64,000 bases of DNA from Anarhynchus alexandrinus (taxonomy: Eukaryota > Chordata > Aves > Charadriiformes > Charadriidae). The stretch is taken from NCBI GenBank assembly GCA_008711295.1, contig VUYV01000044.1:5419495-5483494 (forward strand), given 5' to 3'. Numbering within the stretch: the stretch's first letter is position 1; each line of letters starts with the position of its first letter. Of the stretch, positions 47,718 through 63,854 are shown in pieces. The translations under genes were made by a program, and so were the position numbers. The notes under the pieces were generated by a model, which did no database searches, was not told the origin of the DNA, and worked only from the letters and a program-made list of their open reading frames with translations.

Positions 47718-50547
47718 CTAGAAAAACATATGCATAAAATCTGTTACAGCAGGGAAGATCCCAGATCCACTTGGCCCACTCAGCTGTAGCACTACAAGTT
47801 CATTCTGACAATAAAACAGGGTTTGAACTAGTACACACAAAACAGGAACTAAGCCCTGAAAAACACCTGTTATCCTAGATACAACTAGCTATGAGGAATG
47901 CCGAGCTTTAAATGGTGTCAACCAGTGAGTTCTTAAGGCCAGTATTCAAAATACTCACTTTTCAGCTAGATCTCTCCTAAGAGTGCAGCGTCTGGTCCCA
48001 TACATCAGGACTGAGAGCATAAAAATAAAATACACTGTTCTGTGAACACGTACCACCTTCTGCCATGCTAATACTACTAGCCATATCTGATCTGTTATCC
48101 TCAGAGACAGTTTAAATCAACATTTATACACAAATAACTGCACATAATTTAAACAAAAGGCTTTTATTTTAAAAAATCTGCTATACAAAATAGCCCTAGT
48201 GCTTCACTAATAACAACTTCTGTGGTTCAGAGAACTCCTGAATTACTTTCCTCAGTACATCCCAGGCCCAGACTACCTAAAGCCTCAGCCGGGTTGTTTT
48301 AGCTTTTGGTACTACTTCATCTTCACAACAACAGTTATGCAAAAGAAGGTCTGTTGAAACAATAAAGCTCATCTTAATCATAATTTAATGTTGCCAGCTG
48401 GAGAGAAACAGCCTGGCTTTTCCTCTCTTAGTCACCATTCTTCCCCCCAGGGAAGTTTCTGAAACAGCACTGCAGATTGCTCCTCTCTGGCAGCCCTAAA
48501 TACAGTGGCAATGAACTGAGGGGAAACAAGGCATTTTAAATAATTACCATCTACCTCAGTTACTTAACTGTATTCAGGCCTTTGGAGACACCCTACACAA
48601 CTAACTTAGGGCTGCAGTAGCACAATTGTATACAGAAGTGTGTTTTTTAACTGAACACCACAGTAGCCCTAGCAGTAGGCTCCCTTGTATATCATCTCTT
48701 CAGTAAAAACTCTGGTTTGGTTTGCATGCTAAGTTACTTTGGATTTATTCACCCCTGTTCCCCTCCCTGTCCATAAAAACACTGCTGGCTATTTCAGAAG
48801 AACAGAACAGTAGGAGCCAGCAATGATCAAGAATTAGCAGGCACTAGCTGTCTATAGTATCAGTTGTGGAATCAGTGATGCAGGCCAGGGCTGAGGAACA
48901 CTTGACCCTTCCAGCATGTCAGAAGATGTTTCCACCCTTCCAGCAAGGGTAAGCAAGGAAAGGTGTGGGACTCTGCAGAAACCTGGAGTTTCGGTCTCTG
49001 CTTAGAAATAGGCAGATAACAATAACCAAGCCCACGGGCAAAAGTGTCTGCCACAGAGCGTGCCAATGCAATCATGGACATTTAATTGCCTCAGCAGGTG
49101 AGTGTTGTGCAATATTTGTTTACTCACACTTACTCCTGAACTCCAACCCCATCATGCCCTCTACAGTCACTTCACTTCAGCTAGCTGCCAGAAAGGCAGC
49201 AAGGTTAGCCCAGCCACCTCAAAGAGACACAGCAGCAGCTCAGATTCGCACTGGGGCCGTCAGTGTAAGGAAGTACACCAGAGCCTGAGGGGCAGCAAGG
49301 CATGTGCCTCATCAGGCAGTACTGCAGGTGCAGTAACTTTTGAAGGATCCGTTTAGAGCCCCTCCTCCTGAAACTAAAAACACATTTGCACATGCAGTTG
49401 CTGATGTGTCCTGCACATTACACAGACAATACGTTATAAGGAACTGGTAAGTACTGACGGGACCAGACCTCCCAAAGTGAGCCAAGGATGTATTTCAAGA
49501 AGTTACAGATAGTGCTGGGCATCAAGATCTTCCTAGACTAGATGGCACACACCAGCTGCAGCAACTTGCCAGTGTTTTTCATCACTGATCACTCAAAACA
49601 GCTGTCAAATAGGGTTCATTCTTTTTGCCTTCTATCATTAATAGATAAACTAGAACAGGGGAAGTAGGCAAGAAGTTTTATCACTTGATCAGTGTTGATG
49701 ACTATGAAATCCAAGTACCCTTAAGGTCTGGGAAAAGGAAAAAAGCAAACTAACAGGAACCCTGACAGAAGCAACTCTATTTTTATGTAACTAATATTGG
49801 GACTTAGACAGTGAAAGGGATCCAGAGTAAGCATTTTATGGTGATTATGGTATTGTTTTTATACACCATGGCAATGCATACAGTACTTCACAGACACAGT
49901 AAAACGCTGTCCCTGCCCAGAGAGCTTACAACCAAGCAGCAGCAGCACAACCAGAGAGACCACAGTAAGGCAGAAAAAGACACAAAGTAAAGAAGTACAG
50001 CAAACAGGATCGTTATTTGTTTCCATTTCACCGAGGTAGGATTTTACACAAGACAACAGCAAATGCAGACAAAGGAGAGCAGCAACAGCCCCCTGGGACA
50101 CAGTAAGGTTCTCCCTTATCCCAGAACCACGGCTGCTTCAGGAGGCTGGAAGCCAGGCCACCGCCTCTTTCCATCAGTGCTTCTCCCTTTCCTGAAAGGC
50201 AGCCCTTGCGCCTGCCTAGGCGGGACAAGGGCTGAACAGAGCACAGAGCTCCTGAGGCGGCACGCACACGTGCAGCGAGTGCGCTGGGGACCAAGGGACC
50301 GTGTCTGCCGAGGGAAAGCATGCTGCCGGCCAGCGTGGAGGCAGCTCCCAGGGCTGCGGTGACGGGACGGAGCTCCTCGGCGCGGCGGGCCGGGAACGGC
50401 GGGCAGCCACGGGCGCCGGGGCCCAGAGAGTGCGGAGCGGAGGCGGCGGCGGCGACAACTCTGCAGGCTGGACAGGAGGAGTCCGGGGACACGGTCTAAG
50501 CAGGGCGGAGGCCGGGCGGCCCCACGACCGGGCAGGCGAGTACTTAC
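47718..50547 (-). other. PCIF1: PCIF1 first intron
   Basis: 2.8-kb, relatively AT-rich intron between the non-coding first exon and the ATG exon. No coding sequence seen; one probable old repeat near 49.9 kb. Confidence 0.6.
49868..49990. mobile_element. Possible ancient CR1/L3-type LINE fragment
   Basis: The stretch around CTGTCCCTGCCCAGAGAGCT at 49906-49925 resembles the widely conserved 3' portion of old L3/CR1 elements found across amniotes. It is short and diverged; recognition is by eye only. Confidence 0.35.
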
Positions 50548-50780
50548 GGTGGCGAGCTGCCTGGCGGGACGCGTGGCTGTCGCTCCGTACTCGCCGCTGG
50601 CGTGCCGGGGCCGCATCCTCATAGCGGGGCGTCCCGCGCCTGGCCCGCGGGGGCCGCTGCGGAGACAGGAGGCCGTTACGGCGCGCCGCGGGGGAGGAGC
50701 CGCCAGAACGCGCGCAGGCGCGACGGCAGCGGCGGGAGCGGGGCGAGCGGCTCAGCCGGGGCAGGCGCAGCGGCGGCGGC
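50548..50780 (-). promoter_or_regulatory. PCIF1: PCIF1 non-coding first exon and CpG promoter
   Basis: On the minus strand a consensus donor (GTAAGTAC) begins at 50547, so the 5' UTR exon ends at 50548. It lies in a CpG island that continues past the gap to about 51450. The transcription start is probably within about 200 bases of the gap or inside it. Confidence 0.6.
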
Positions 50781-50915
50781 NNNNNNNNNNNNNNNNNNNN
50801 NNNNNNNNNNNNNNNNNNNNNNNNNNNNNNNNNNNNNNNNNNNNNNNNNNNNNNNNNNNNNNNNNNNNNNNNNNNNNNNNNNNNNNNNNNNNNNNNNNNN
50901 NNNNNNNNNNNNNNN
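50781..50915. other. Assembly gap (135 N)
   Basis: Unknown bases in the PCIF1 CpG island. Confidence 0.99.
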
Positions 50916-53105
50916 TGCGCCGAGCCTAGCCCGCGCTTTGGCGGGCGGGTAGGCGCATGCGCGGAGGGCGGGCGGCGGCCTCGCCTGCCCCGGCGCCATC
51001 TTTGGTGTGGCGCGGCGGCGGCCCGCCCCGTTGTGGGCGCGGACGCGCCGCCGTTCCCGGGCGGGCCGCGTCGCCGTCGCTATTTCGGGCCGCGCAGCCT
51101 GTTATTGCGGCCCCGCGGTGGTCGCCGCGGAGTTGCCCTGCCCGTCCGCCGCGGGCGGTTCCTGTCATAGGCAGGGTGAGGCCGCAAGCGGTCGCCACCA
51201 AAGGGCCTTTGAAGTGCGGCGGCGCCGGGGCGGAGCGGGCAGCCGGGCCCGAGGGCGGGGGCAGCGCATTGATGTGCCGGCGGGCGGCAGCGGCCCAGCT
51301 GGGTGCCCGCAGCGGGGCTTTCGCCGCCCGGCGGGGCCCAGCAGCCGCTCCCTGCCGATGCCTCAGCCCGCGGGCCGGCCCCTGGCAGCTGGCCGCCCCG
51401 ACCACTGTTCGTGCCTGTGTGCCTGCTGACAAGGATCCCTCTGTTTAGGAGCATCCTCTTAGACGTTCATGCCTACGCACTCGCTCATTTGGTTGTTAAT
51501 TTGGCCCGCAAGGTCGGGTTTCAGAAAGGCTGCGGTGGCGTGCGCACCTCGGCTGCCATTACCGCTGGCGGGCGGTGGCTGTGTGTGATGGGACGGTTGT
51601 GCAGGTGTGTGCCCAGCCGTGTGCCTTCCCCATGCCGGGTGGGGGCTTTGCAGGTGGAGCTGGGCCCTGGCACCGAGATGGGTGGCTGCGCTCCTACGCC
51701 AGCCCTTGGGATCGCTCCCTTGCCCTGAGGAGTGTAGCTGCTGCTGCAGGAGCTGCAGCGTGGCTGCCTTCCTGCATATCCTGTTGGGATGTCTTCCCGG
51801 CTGTGCTCCCCAGCATGGCTGGACACAGGCAGGGGCAGCCATGGGGCCGTCATTCCCAGCTGCCAGGCCCTTTCCTGCCCTTTGCCGCTGGAGTGTCCCC
51901 ACTGCCTAGCTTTCTGAGGGGCTTTCAGTCTTCCTCAGCAGTGGCCCGACCTGGTCGCTCTCCCAGAAGTCCTGCCCTCTGCTCTGAGAGCACCGGGGTC
52001 AGTTTAATGAGTTAATGCTGGCGAAGCAGTTCTGGAGGGATAAGTGCTGTGTAAGCACTAAGTCTCCCAAGCATCCCTGTGATTGCCGCATGAGCCCCTC
52101 ACAGCCCGGCTCTGCTGCCCTACAGCACAGATAATCGCCCAGAGCGCAAAGTGCTGGTTCAGACCAACCCCTCATTGCACGGCCTGGGGGAGGAGAGGGG
52201 ACTCTGTGGAGTGACAGCGTGAGGCCTCCATCCTTGGAGTGAGGAGGCTCAAGTGGCTGAAGGGGGTGGTTACGGCAGGGGCAGCCCCTTGGCTGCGCCC
52301 CTGCAGCTTGCTCAGTCAGGGCCCTGGGGAGGAAGCCCCGGCCTGAGGAGCTGCCTGTCCTCTCCGTGATGGGTGTTTGCAGGGGTGGGATGGAGCAGGA
52401 TGGCAGTGTGGGCGCTGCTGTGGCCACTTCGGTAGTGTCCCTCATGGTTCCATGAGCCCTGGTGCCTGCCAAGCTGGCGGCAGCAAGCTGGGCAATTCCA
52501 GGCACAGAGGCACATCCTGCAGACCCTGAGGGGCCCAGTTCATGCCAGGGACCTGAGCAGCGGCTGTCGGAGCAGCACTGAGGATCCAGCAGCCTCGGCA
52601 TTTTCTCTGCCTGGGGCTCACTTTACAGATGGGGGCACAAGCCAGCCTCTGTCGGTGCCTGGGACCACAGGGCCTGCATTGGGCTCCAGCCCTGGCGCAG
52701 ACCTGGCCAGGCAGGGCTGGAGCTGGCAGAGGGCAGCTGGGGGAGCTTGGCACCGGCAGAGGCTTCATTCACCGGCAGACGGGGGGTGGGGGGGGCTGCC
52801 CCGACGTGACAGAACCCTCAGACCCCGTTTGCACGCATGCCCCTTGCTGGAATGAGCACTGCTGGGATGCCGGGGAGGCCCAGGGACGTGGTGCATGGCT
52901 GCACATGTGGGACACGCGGGGAGCTGTGTTTGTGGTGGGGGAGGAAGGCTGCGTGCTCAGCCTGGAGTCTGGGTGTCTGAGCAACCCGCTGTCTTTCTGC
53001 CTGTGCTGGCAGGCAGCCGGGGCTCAGCGTGCCGGAGACCTGCATCCTCCCCGTCCCGCTGTCTCCTCCCAGCTGTGGGCTCGCAAGGAGTGGCAGCTGG
53101 TGGGA
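50916..53105. other. Intergenic region between PCIF1 and PLTP
   Basis: The first 500 bases continue the CpG island; the rest is moderately GC-rich. No exon or repeat recognised. This is the shared upstream region of the divergent pair PCIF1/PLTP. Confidence 0.55.
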
Positions 53106-53228
53106 TATATAAAGGCAGGGGAACCTCAGCCAGCTCAAAAGAAACTCCTGGAACTACTGGTGTTCTCCCTCCCTCCTTTCACGTGATTCAGCTTCCCCAC
53201 ACCAGGGGAGCCGAGGACAAGCCTCACT
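53106..53228 (+). promoter_or_regulatory. PLTP: PLTP TATA promoter and non-coding first exon
   Basis: TATATAAA at 53106-53113 places the start near 53137. A short non-coding exon ends at 53228 before GTAAGT and joins the acceptor at 54020, seven bases before the ATG. Confidence 0.65.
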
Positions 53229-54027
53229 GTAAGTACCCGAACTGAGCCGGCATTGTGTAGGCAAACCCCCGGCCTGTGCACAGCCTCGGGGAAGGATGGC
53301 GGCTCTGGACCCTGGGCAGAAGGGTTCCCTGTCCTCTCCCTTGCAGAGAATGGGAGGAAAATGCTATCGGGGGAGCTGTGGACCATCCCCACAGTCTTGC
53401 AGGGAGCTCTGCCTGTTGCTGCTGCATGGGCAGGCTCCAGGTCCTGTCTCAGCCCAGCACCTGGAGTGTGTGGGGCTTGTGGGCAGGCAGCACATCTCTA
53501 TGGCAGGGGGCAGCCGGGACTGCCCCACAGGGCTGGGAGGGCTGTGGGTCAGCCCTGCAGAAGAAGGCTCCCTTCTCTGTGGGGTGCTGGGGTTCCCCAC
53601 TGCAGCAACACGTGCTGGGCTTGCACTTCACCATGCAGTTTTGGGAGCTGGGTGTGTTCAGGGCAGGGTGGGACGCTGCTGGGGCTGGCAGGAGCTGACT
53701 GGAGCGAGTGTTCCCAGGGGACGTGAGACCTTGCAGACCCTGCAGGGTCTGTGCTGGGGGCTTGTGCGCAGCACACTAGGGTGGGGGCTGTGCCACTCGT
53801 GGGCTGCTGGTCCATGGGGGTTCAGGTGGTGGGGACCCGGGCATCACTGGGGGGTGTTGGGGTGTGGGGACCAGCGGAGCCATGGGGTGTTCCTCAGGGC
53901 CAGCCCCTGCCCTGAGGCTGTGAGCAGGTTGGGCATCAGCTGCCTCCCTCACAGGGTGGCCAGGTGTCCCCTCTGTGCTCTCTGGGCCAGCCCATGCTGA
54001 CCCTGCTCTCTGGCTCCCAGGTGTGAG

Positions 54028-57000
54028 ATGGCTGCCGGCAGCTGCCTCCTCCTCCTCCTTCTGCCCTGGCTGGTCATGGCCTCGCACAGCCCACCTGCCT
54101 GCAAGATCCGGATTACCTCCAAGGGGCTGGACCTGGGTAAGGGGCCGGACAGGACCCTGCTCCTGGGGCCTGGGTAAGAGGCAGGTTGGCATGCTGCTCC
54201 TGGGGTCTGCACCTGGGTAAGGCTGTTGTCTGGGACCCCTGCCTGCACTGCCCATGCGTGGGCTGAATGGAGAGGAGCTGGGGGACTGGCTGGGGGTGAT
54301 GCTGCCAGGAGGGTGGCATAGCCTGGCTGTGGCCAGCCCAGGCTCACTTTGCTTTGCAGTGAAGCAGGAGGGACTGCGCTTTGTGGAGCAGGAGCTGCAG
54401 AACATGACAATGTCGGACCTGCATGGGAAGGAAGGGCAGTTCCACTACAATATCAGCCAGTGAGTGCTGCCCGCTCCCCACGCACGCGGCTCCCCATGTC
54501 CATCTGTCTGTCCCACCATCTCTGTCCTCTCCCCTCCAGGGTCAAGGTGATGGACCTGCAGCTGGCATTTTCCGACCTGTACTTCCAGCCTCAGCAGCAC
54601 CTTGTCTTCAACATCAATAACGCCTCCATCAGCCTGCGCTTCCGGAGACAGCTGCTCTACTGGTTCTTGTGAGCTACCTCCTGCTCCTGTGGGCACCAGC
54701 CTACTCCATGACTGGGCCGCAGCTTGGCCATGCCTGCTGGGCACCTTGATGTCCTGCCCTGCAGCTGGTAGGAGCTGTGTGATCCTCTCATCTGCTCTCG
54801 TTGCTTCCAGCTATGACATTGGGTCCATCAATGCTTCTGCGGATGGCGTCTATATCCACACAGTGCTGCAGCTGGCCAAGGATGAGGCTGGGCGCCTGAA
54901 GATCTCTAACATGACCTGCAATGCCTCCATTGCCAAAATGCATGCAGGCTTCTCCGGCACACTCAGGTACACCCAACCCCTCAGCAGCAGCCCTGTCGCT
55001 CCACTGGGCCAGATCCTCCCGCACTAGGGTCCCTGGCACCCCTTTCTGCGCCCTCGGGACTTCCCCAGCCCAGGCTGTGTTCTCACATGGGGATGGAGGG
55101 GCAGGGCTGGAGCTGCAGGGGAAGGCAGGGAGCCGCAGAGCTGCTGTTGTGTCCTGCAGAAAGGTCTACGAGTTCCTGAGCACCTTCATCGTCACCGGGA
55201 TGCGCTTCCTCCTCAGCCAGCAGGTATGGCTGAGTGGTGACAGGCGATGGAACCCCAGGGAGCCTGGCCTTGCCCCACAGCGGGGAGGAGGGTCCAGGTC
55301 CTCATACACACCTGGAGCAATTCCCCTCTTAGCCCAGCCCCTTGCCTTTCAGATCTGCCCATCCCTGGAACACGCCAGCCTGGTGCTGCTGAACTCTCTG
55401 CTGGACACAGTGCCAGGTGAGTCTTGCCCTTAGGGAAGGGACTGGACCCCGCTCACCATGGGGAGGGCAGAGCTGGGCATTGGGCTGCCAGGTGTCCCAC
55501 AGGCTTGGTCACAACAGCACATCTTCCCTGGCAGTGAGGAACTATGTGGATGAGCACATTGGGATCGACTACTCCCTCCTGCGGGATCCAGTAGTCTCCA
55601 CAGACACCCTCGATCTAGACTTCAAGGTGAACACTGGGTCCTGCCCTGCCAACCCTACCAGTCCCCATGGGAGCAGCTGTGCCAGCCTGCACACTGGCCA
55701 CAATGGATCGAGCAGGGTTGGCTGTGCTACAGCTGCAGAAACATCTCCTGTTCTTGGCCCAGGGCATGTTCTTCCACCGTGCAAGAGAGAACCAGGAGCT
55801 GGAGAACCACGCGGTGGAGCCGGTGATCAAGGAGACCGAGCGCATGGTCTACGTCGCCTTCTCCGAGTACTTCTTTGACTCAGCCATGCACGCATACTTC
55901 CAGGCGGGTGTGCTGGCCATAGAGCTCGAGGGGGAGAAGGTAAGCAGTGCCAGGTCACCCAGCTGTGCACAGGCAGCTCTCTGCAGGCAGAGGCCTGCTG
56001 CCAGGCAGGAGATCTGGGCTCTGCCCGCTGAGCAGAGGAGGTGCCATCCAGGGAGCAGCTCTGCTGGGATCAACAGCAACTTCTTGCTTACCCGCTGGTT
56101 GTTTGTCCTCCCTGCAGGTGCCCAAGGACCTGGAGGTTTTGCTGAGAGCTACCTTCTTTGGGACCATCTTCATGCTGGTGAGAGGAGGACCCGGCCAAGG
56201 CGGGAGGGACAGGGGAGCCCCTGAGGCAGAGCGCAGCTCTGCTCAGCTCTGTGCCTCTGGCTCACCTGCCCTCCCCAGAGCCCCACTGTAGACGCTCCCC
56301 TGCGGCTGGTGCTGCAGGTGTCGGCTCCCCCGCGCTGCATCATCAAACCCTCGGGCACCTCTGTCTCTGTCTCTGCCTTCCTCAACATCTCACTGGTGCC
56401 CCCAGGCCGCCCTGCCGTCCAGCTCTCCAGCATGGCCATGGTGAGTGGGGGGCTGGCTGGGAGGGGTGCGTATGGCAGGACTCCCTGTGCAGCCACCCCA
56501 GCACACAGGGGAAGAGCATTTCCCACCCCACAGGGGAAGGCTCTGCTGTCCCAAAGCAGAGGGACAGCTGGGCCTGTGGAGCAAGAGGAGCAGCCAGACT
56601 GGCCAGCTGCCTGCCTGCAGTGGGCACAGCAGGGCTGTCATTCAGCTTTCTCTCTCCTTAGGAAACAAAGCTGAGCGCCAAGGTGTTTCTACAAGGGAAG
56701 GCGCTGCGCGTGCAGCTGGACCTGCGACGGTATGGCCCATGATGGGGTCCCACAGAGGCTCCGGGGAAGGTCCCCTCTGCTTCTTGCTCACGGCTGCTTT
56801 CTCTGCAGGTTTCGCATCTACTCCAAGCAGTCTGCGCTGGAGTCGTTAGCGGTGAGCAGAACCTGTGCCAGCCTGGGGGTTTGGCTTTCCTTGCTAGTCC
56901 CCAGCCACAGCATGGGACAGGCTCAGGGAGGGGCTGCGCCTCGCAGGACACCCCTTCTAGTCCACCCAGTGCTAAGTGCAGGCGTGCCCTGCCCAGGCAG

Positions 57001-57524
57001 GCAGGTCTGCTGCTGGTGTGCTCACCCACACTCCTCTCTCCCCAGCTGTTCTCACTGCAGGCCCCACTGAAGACCCTGCTGCAGCTGACGATCATGCCCA
57101 TCATTAATGGTAGGCACCACTGCTGCCCACACACAGCTGGGCTTGGGGCAGGGCCACAGTGGGACTCTGCTTCACTGCATCTCTCCCTCCCTGCAGAGAG
57201 GACTAAAAAGGGGGTGCAGATCCCACTGCCAGAAGGCATGGACTTCACCAAGGAGGTGGTCACCAACCATGCGGTATGTGGCAGGATGGGGACAGCCTGG
57301 GCCCCCCCAGCTGGCTTAAGGACCTTCACGCTGGGACAGGGTAGTCACATCCAGCCTTGTGCTAATCCTCTTCCCCTTTGCAGGGATTCCTCACAGTGGG
57401 AGCTGATCTCCACTTCTCCAAGGGGCTGCGGGAGGTGATTGAGAAATACCGCCCAGCCCCTACTGCCCACACCTACCCCAGCTCATGGCCTGCAGAGCCC
57501 AGCATGGAACCCCACCAGCTCTAG
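54028..57524 (+). CDS. PLTP: Phospholipid transfer protein
   Basis: Secreted plasma lipid-transfer protein of the BPI/LBP/CETP family that moves phospholipids between lipoproteins and remodels HDL. Fifteen coding exons: 54028-54136, 54360-54459, 54540-54668, 54811-54966, 55160-55223, 55353-55416, 55535-55626, 55763-55939, 56118-56177, 56279-56440, 56662-56729, 56809-56851, 57046-57109, 57197-57273, 57384-57524. They give 501 residues (human 493). Seen: Leu-rich signal peptide; N-terminal barrel beginning CKIRITSKGLDL; the family Cys pair (NMTCNAS and QICPS); several N-glycosylation sequons; and the C-terminal segment AGFLTVGADLHFSKGLREVIEK followed here by a Pro-rich tail. Extended similarity, rather than the shared fold, separates it from BPI and CETP. 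The start is the ATG right after the splice acceptor and in frame with the signal peptide. Confidence 0.96.
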
Positions 57525-57714
57525 CTCTTCTCCCCACTCACTCCTTCACCCCGGACCGAGGGCAGATCCCAGGCTGGACCTGTAGACTCTAGGTAGGAAG
57601 CAGCTTCCCTGGTACCACTGGCATGTCCTGCAGGGTGCCCATGCCCTGGTGGGGTAGCAGCAAGGTGGAGACGGCTGCTCTGGGAACCCCTGCTGCACCC
57701 CTTCTCATTACACT

Positions 57715-57720
57715 AATAAA
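57715..57720 (+). terminator. PLTP: PLTP poly(A) signal
   Basis: AATAAA 190 bases after the stop codon; the transcript ends near 57740. Confidence 0.85.
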
Positions 57721-57740
57721 CCACTCAACTCCAACCCACA

Positions 57741-58110
57741 TGGCCTCGTTGCTTGGAGGATGTGCCCATGCCGGACTGCATGGCTGCCAACATGTGGGGA
57801 GAGATGGGGAAGGAGGCAGACACGGCTGCTCTCCCGGCTCAGGTACTCGGGAGGCAGACACAGCTCAGAGCAGTGGCAGAGGGGCTCAGAGCAACTGTAC
57901 TTCCCCTGCTCTCACGGGTGGCTTGTTTCCAGGCCTCAGTGACTCTCTGCAGAGAGGGGGGGCACAGACCCCTGTGGGTCCGGGCTCCCCAGCACAGTAT
58001 GTCGGCACTCACCTCTGCTGGATCCTCAGCCCATAGCGTTATTCCTTAAAGAGCAAAGGAAAGCAAAGCAGGGGGTGGCAGAGCGGTGCGAGGAGCTGGG
58101 CAATGAGGAG
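57741..58110. other. Spacer between convergent PLTP and CTSA
   Basis: About 370 bases between the two 3' ends. No gene or repeat recognised. Confidence 0.6.
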
Positions 58111-58132
58111 CAGAACCACCTTGTTCAGAGAG

Positions 58133-58138
58133 TTTATT
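58133..58138 (-). terminator. CTSA: CTSA poly(A) signal
   Basis: AATAAA on the minus strand, about 610 bases past the CTSA stop codon. Confidence 0.8.
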
Positions 58139-58749
58139 GCGAGTTCCCAGGAGCACTGCGTGCCCCAGGCAGTGAGCAGGTGGTGGGATTGTCTTCATGG
58201 TAACCCTCCTTCACCAGGATCAGATGTGGGAACAGTTTGGAGAGGAGCAGAAAGTCCCTGCAGGAGCAGTGCCCAGCTGCCCGCAGCCACCACATGAACT
58301 GTGCTTTCCTAGCAGGGGGCAGCTCCCTCGGAGCCTGCCCAGGGCTGTTTGCGTGCAGGGGCTGCGGGGCAGAGGGGAAGTGGTGGGGACTGCTGCCTTC
58401 CCAGGAGGGAAGTAGCTGCCTCCCCAGACCGGGGGGAGGCGAGACAGGAAGCCACAAGCGAGGAGACATCTACAGCAGGGGTACGACTCCTCACCCAGCA
58501 AGGACAGAGCCCCGGGACTCCTCGCCCCCACCCACCGCAGGCAGCCCCATCCTCCACCCTGTCCAGCCGGGCACAGTCGTGCAGGGCTTGGCAGAGCTCT
58601 CGGGCTGGAGCGGGGAGTCCCACCAGCTGCAGGAGTGACCCGTTTCATGGCGCAGGGAGCCCGGGCGCAGCTGAGCAGTGAGGACGGGCTGTGCAGGAGG
58701 TGCCAGGTGGTGAGGGCAGCCGGGGCGCCAGGCGCTGCCTCCCCAACTC

Positions 58750-62439
<3,690 letters not shown>

Positions 62440-63172
62440 CTGCGGAGGGGGCGGGAGAGGAGGTCGGGGCGCTGCTGGGGTCTGGGCCGGGGCCGTTCCC
62501 GGCGAGCAGCGCCGCACGGCTGCCCCGGTCCCGGCCCCGATGCCCCCAGCCCGCCCCGATCCCCCAACGCCGGCCCCGGAGCGGGCGNACATGACACCCG
62601 CCCATATGACCTCCGGTGCCCACGTGAGCGGGGCGGGGCCTCGCCGTGGCCAATCAGCGCCCCGGGGGCGGCCGGTGCTTGACCCGGTCCCGCGAGCGCA
62701 CGTGGGAGCGGCTCCGGACCCGGTCCGCGGGACGGGACACCCCCACCCCTCCCCCGGGGGGTGGCCGCAGGCGGCGGGTCCCCGCTCCCGGTACCACGCC
62801 GTGCCCTGCCCCGGGGCACCGCGCGGGAACCTCCACCGTGCCCAACCCTCACCCTCTGCGGGCACGGCGGCGGGGGTGCGGTGCCCCGGTGAGCACCGAT
62901 GGGCACTTCCAGGTGCCACCAGGCACCGCAGGAGCGGCCGGGCGCCACTGGTTACTGGGTGTCAGTACTGGGCACAGCTGGGTGCCACTGGGCACTGCAC
63001 GGAGCGCCTGCGGGCCCGGAGAGCCCGGTGGGGCTCGGTGGTGGCCCAGCAGGCACGGGGACCCGTCCCGCCCTCCTCCGCGGCACTAGGACCCCTCCGA
63101 GCCATGTCCACAGGGGCTGTCACCGCCCGGCAGCAGCTGTGACGGGGACAGTTAAAAATAGCGGTGTCGGCG
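62440..63172. promoter_or_regulatory. Bidirectional CTSA/NEURL2 promoter region
   Basis: CpG-rich interval of about 730 bases between the divergent starts. It holds CACGTG E-boxes at 62621-62626 and 62699-62704, a GC box (GGGGCGGGGCC) beside the first, and a CCAAT box at 62650-62654. E-boxes of this type are bound by TFEB/MITF factors at lysosomal genes, although neither flank is a full CLEAR consensus. One unknown base lies at 62588. Degenerate repeats of a TGGGTGCCACTGGGCAC type occupy about 62930-63000. Confidence 0.6.
63152..63161 (+). promoter_or_regulatory. NEURL2: MEF2-type site upstream of NEURL2
   Basis: TTAAAAATAG fits the MEF2 consensus YTAWWWWTAR exactly and ends 11 bases before the NEURL2 ATG. 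It suits the known muscle-restricted expression of NEURL2. It could instead act as a TATA-like element, but that would place the start inside the coding sequence. Confidence 0.4.
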
Positions 63173-63854
63173 ATGGCTGCCCGGTGCCGCCTCGCCGCGC
63201 GCTTCCACCGCGTCCACGGCACCAACGTCCGCTTGGACGCCTCACGCACGCGGGCCACCCGGGTGGAGAGCTTCGCCAACGGGCTCTGCTTCAGCCAGGA
63301 GCCACTGGCACCCGGGCAGATCTTCCTGGTGGAGATCGAGGAGAAGGAGCTGGGCTGGTGTGGCCACCTGCGCGTGGGGCTGACGGCCCACGACCCCCAG
63401 AGCCTGGAGGTGGTGCCTGAGTACTCGCTGCCAGACCTGGTCAACATGGGGGACACCTGGGTGTTTGCCATCACCCGGAGCCACAACCGTGTCACCGAGG
63501 ACGGGGAGGAGGCGCGGCCGCGGGCGCAGGGTTCCCCATGGGAGCCCTTCCTGCTGATCGAACAGGTGAGGATCCCCCGCGACACGCTGGTGGGGCGCAG
63601 CAGGCCCGGGCGCTACAGCCACATCCTGGACGACCTGTACAAGATGAATGTGCTGCCCGCGACTGCCCGGCGCAGCCGGATCGGTGTGCTGTACGCCCCA
63701 CAGCCCGACGGCACTGCCGACATGCACATCATCATCAACGGAGAGGACATGGGGCCAAGTGCCAGGCGCCTGCCCACCACCCGCCCACTCTACGCCGTGG
63801 TCGACGTCTTCGCCTCCACCAAGAGCGTCCGGGTCATCCCGGTGGAATATGGCT
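63173..63854 (+). CDS. NEURL2: Neuralized-like 2 (Ozz), first coding exon, partial
   Basis: Substrate-recognition subunit of a muscle cullin-RING E3 ligase (Ozz-E3) that targets beta-catenin and other muscle proteins. Exon 1 encodes about 227 residues containing the neuralized homology repeat: FHRVHGTNVRLDASRTRATR, EKELGWCGHLRVGL, FAITRSHNRV and ADMHIIINGEDMGPSARRL match human NEURL2 closely. It ends at a GT after 63854 with one base carried over. The remaining exon, which holds the SOCS-box end, is beyond the window or not recognisable in the last 150 bases. The N-terminus before FHRVHG is about ten residues, shorter than in human. Confidence 0.95.
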
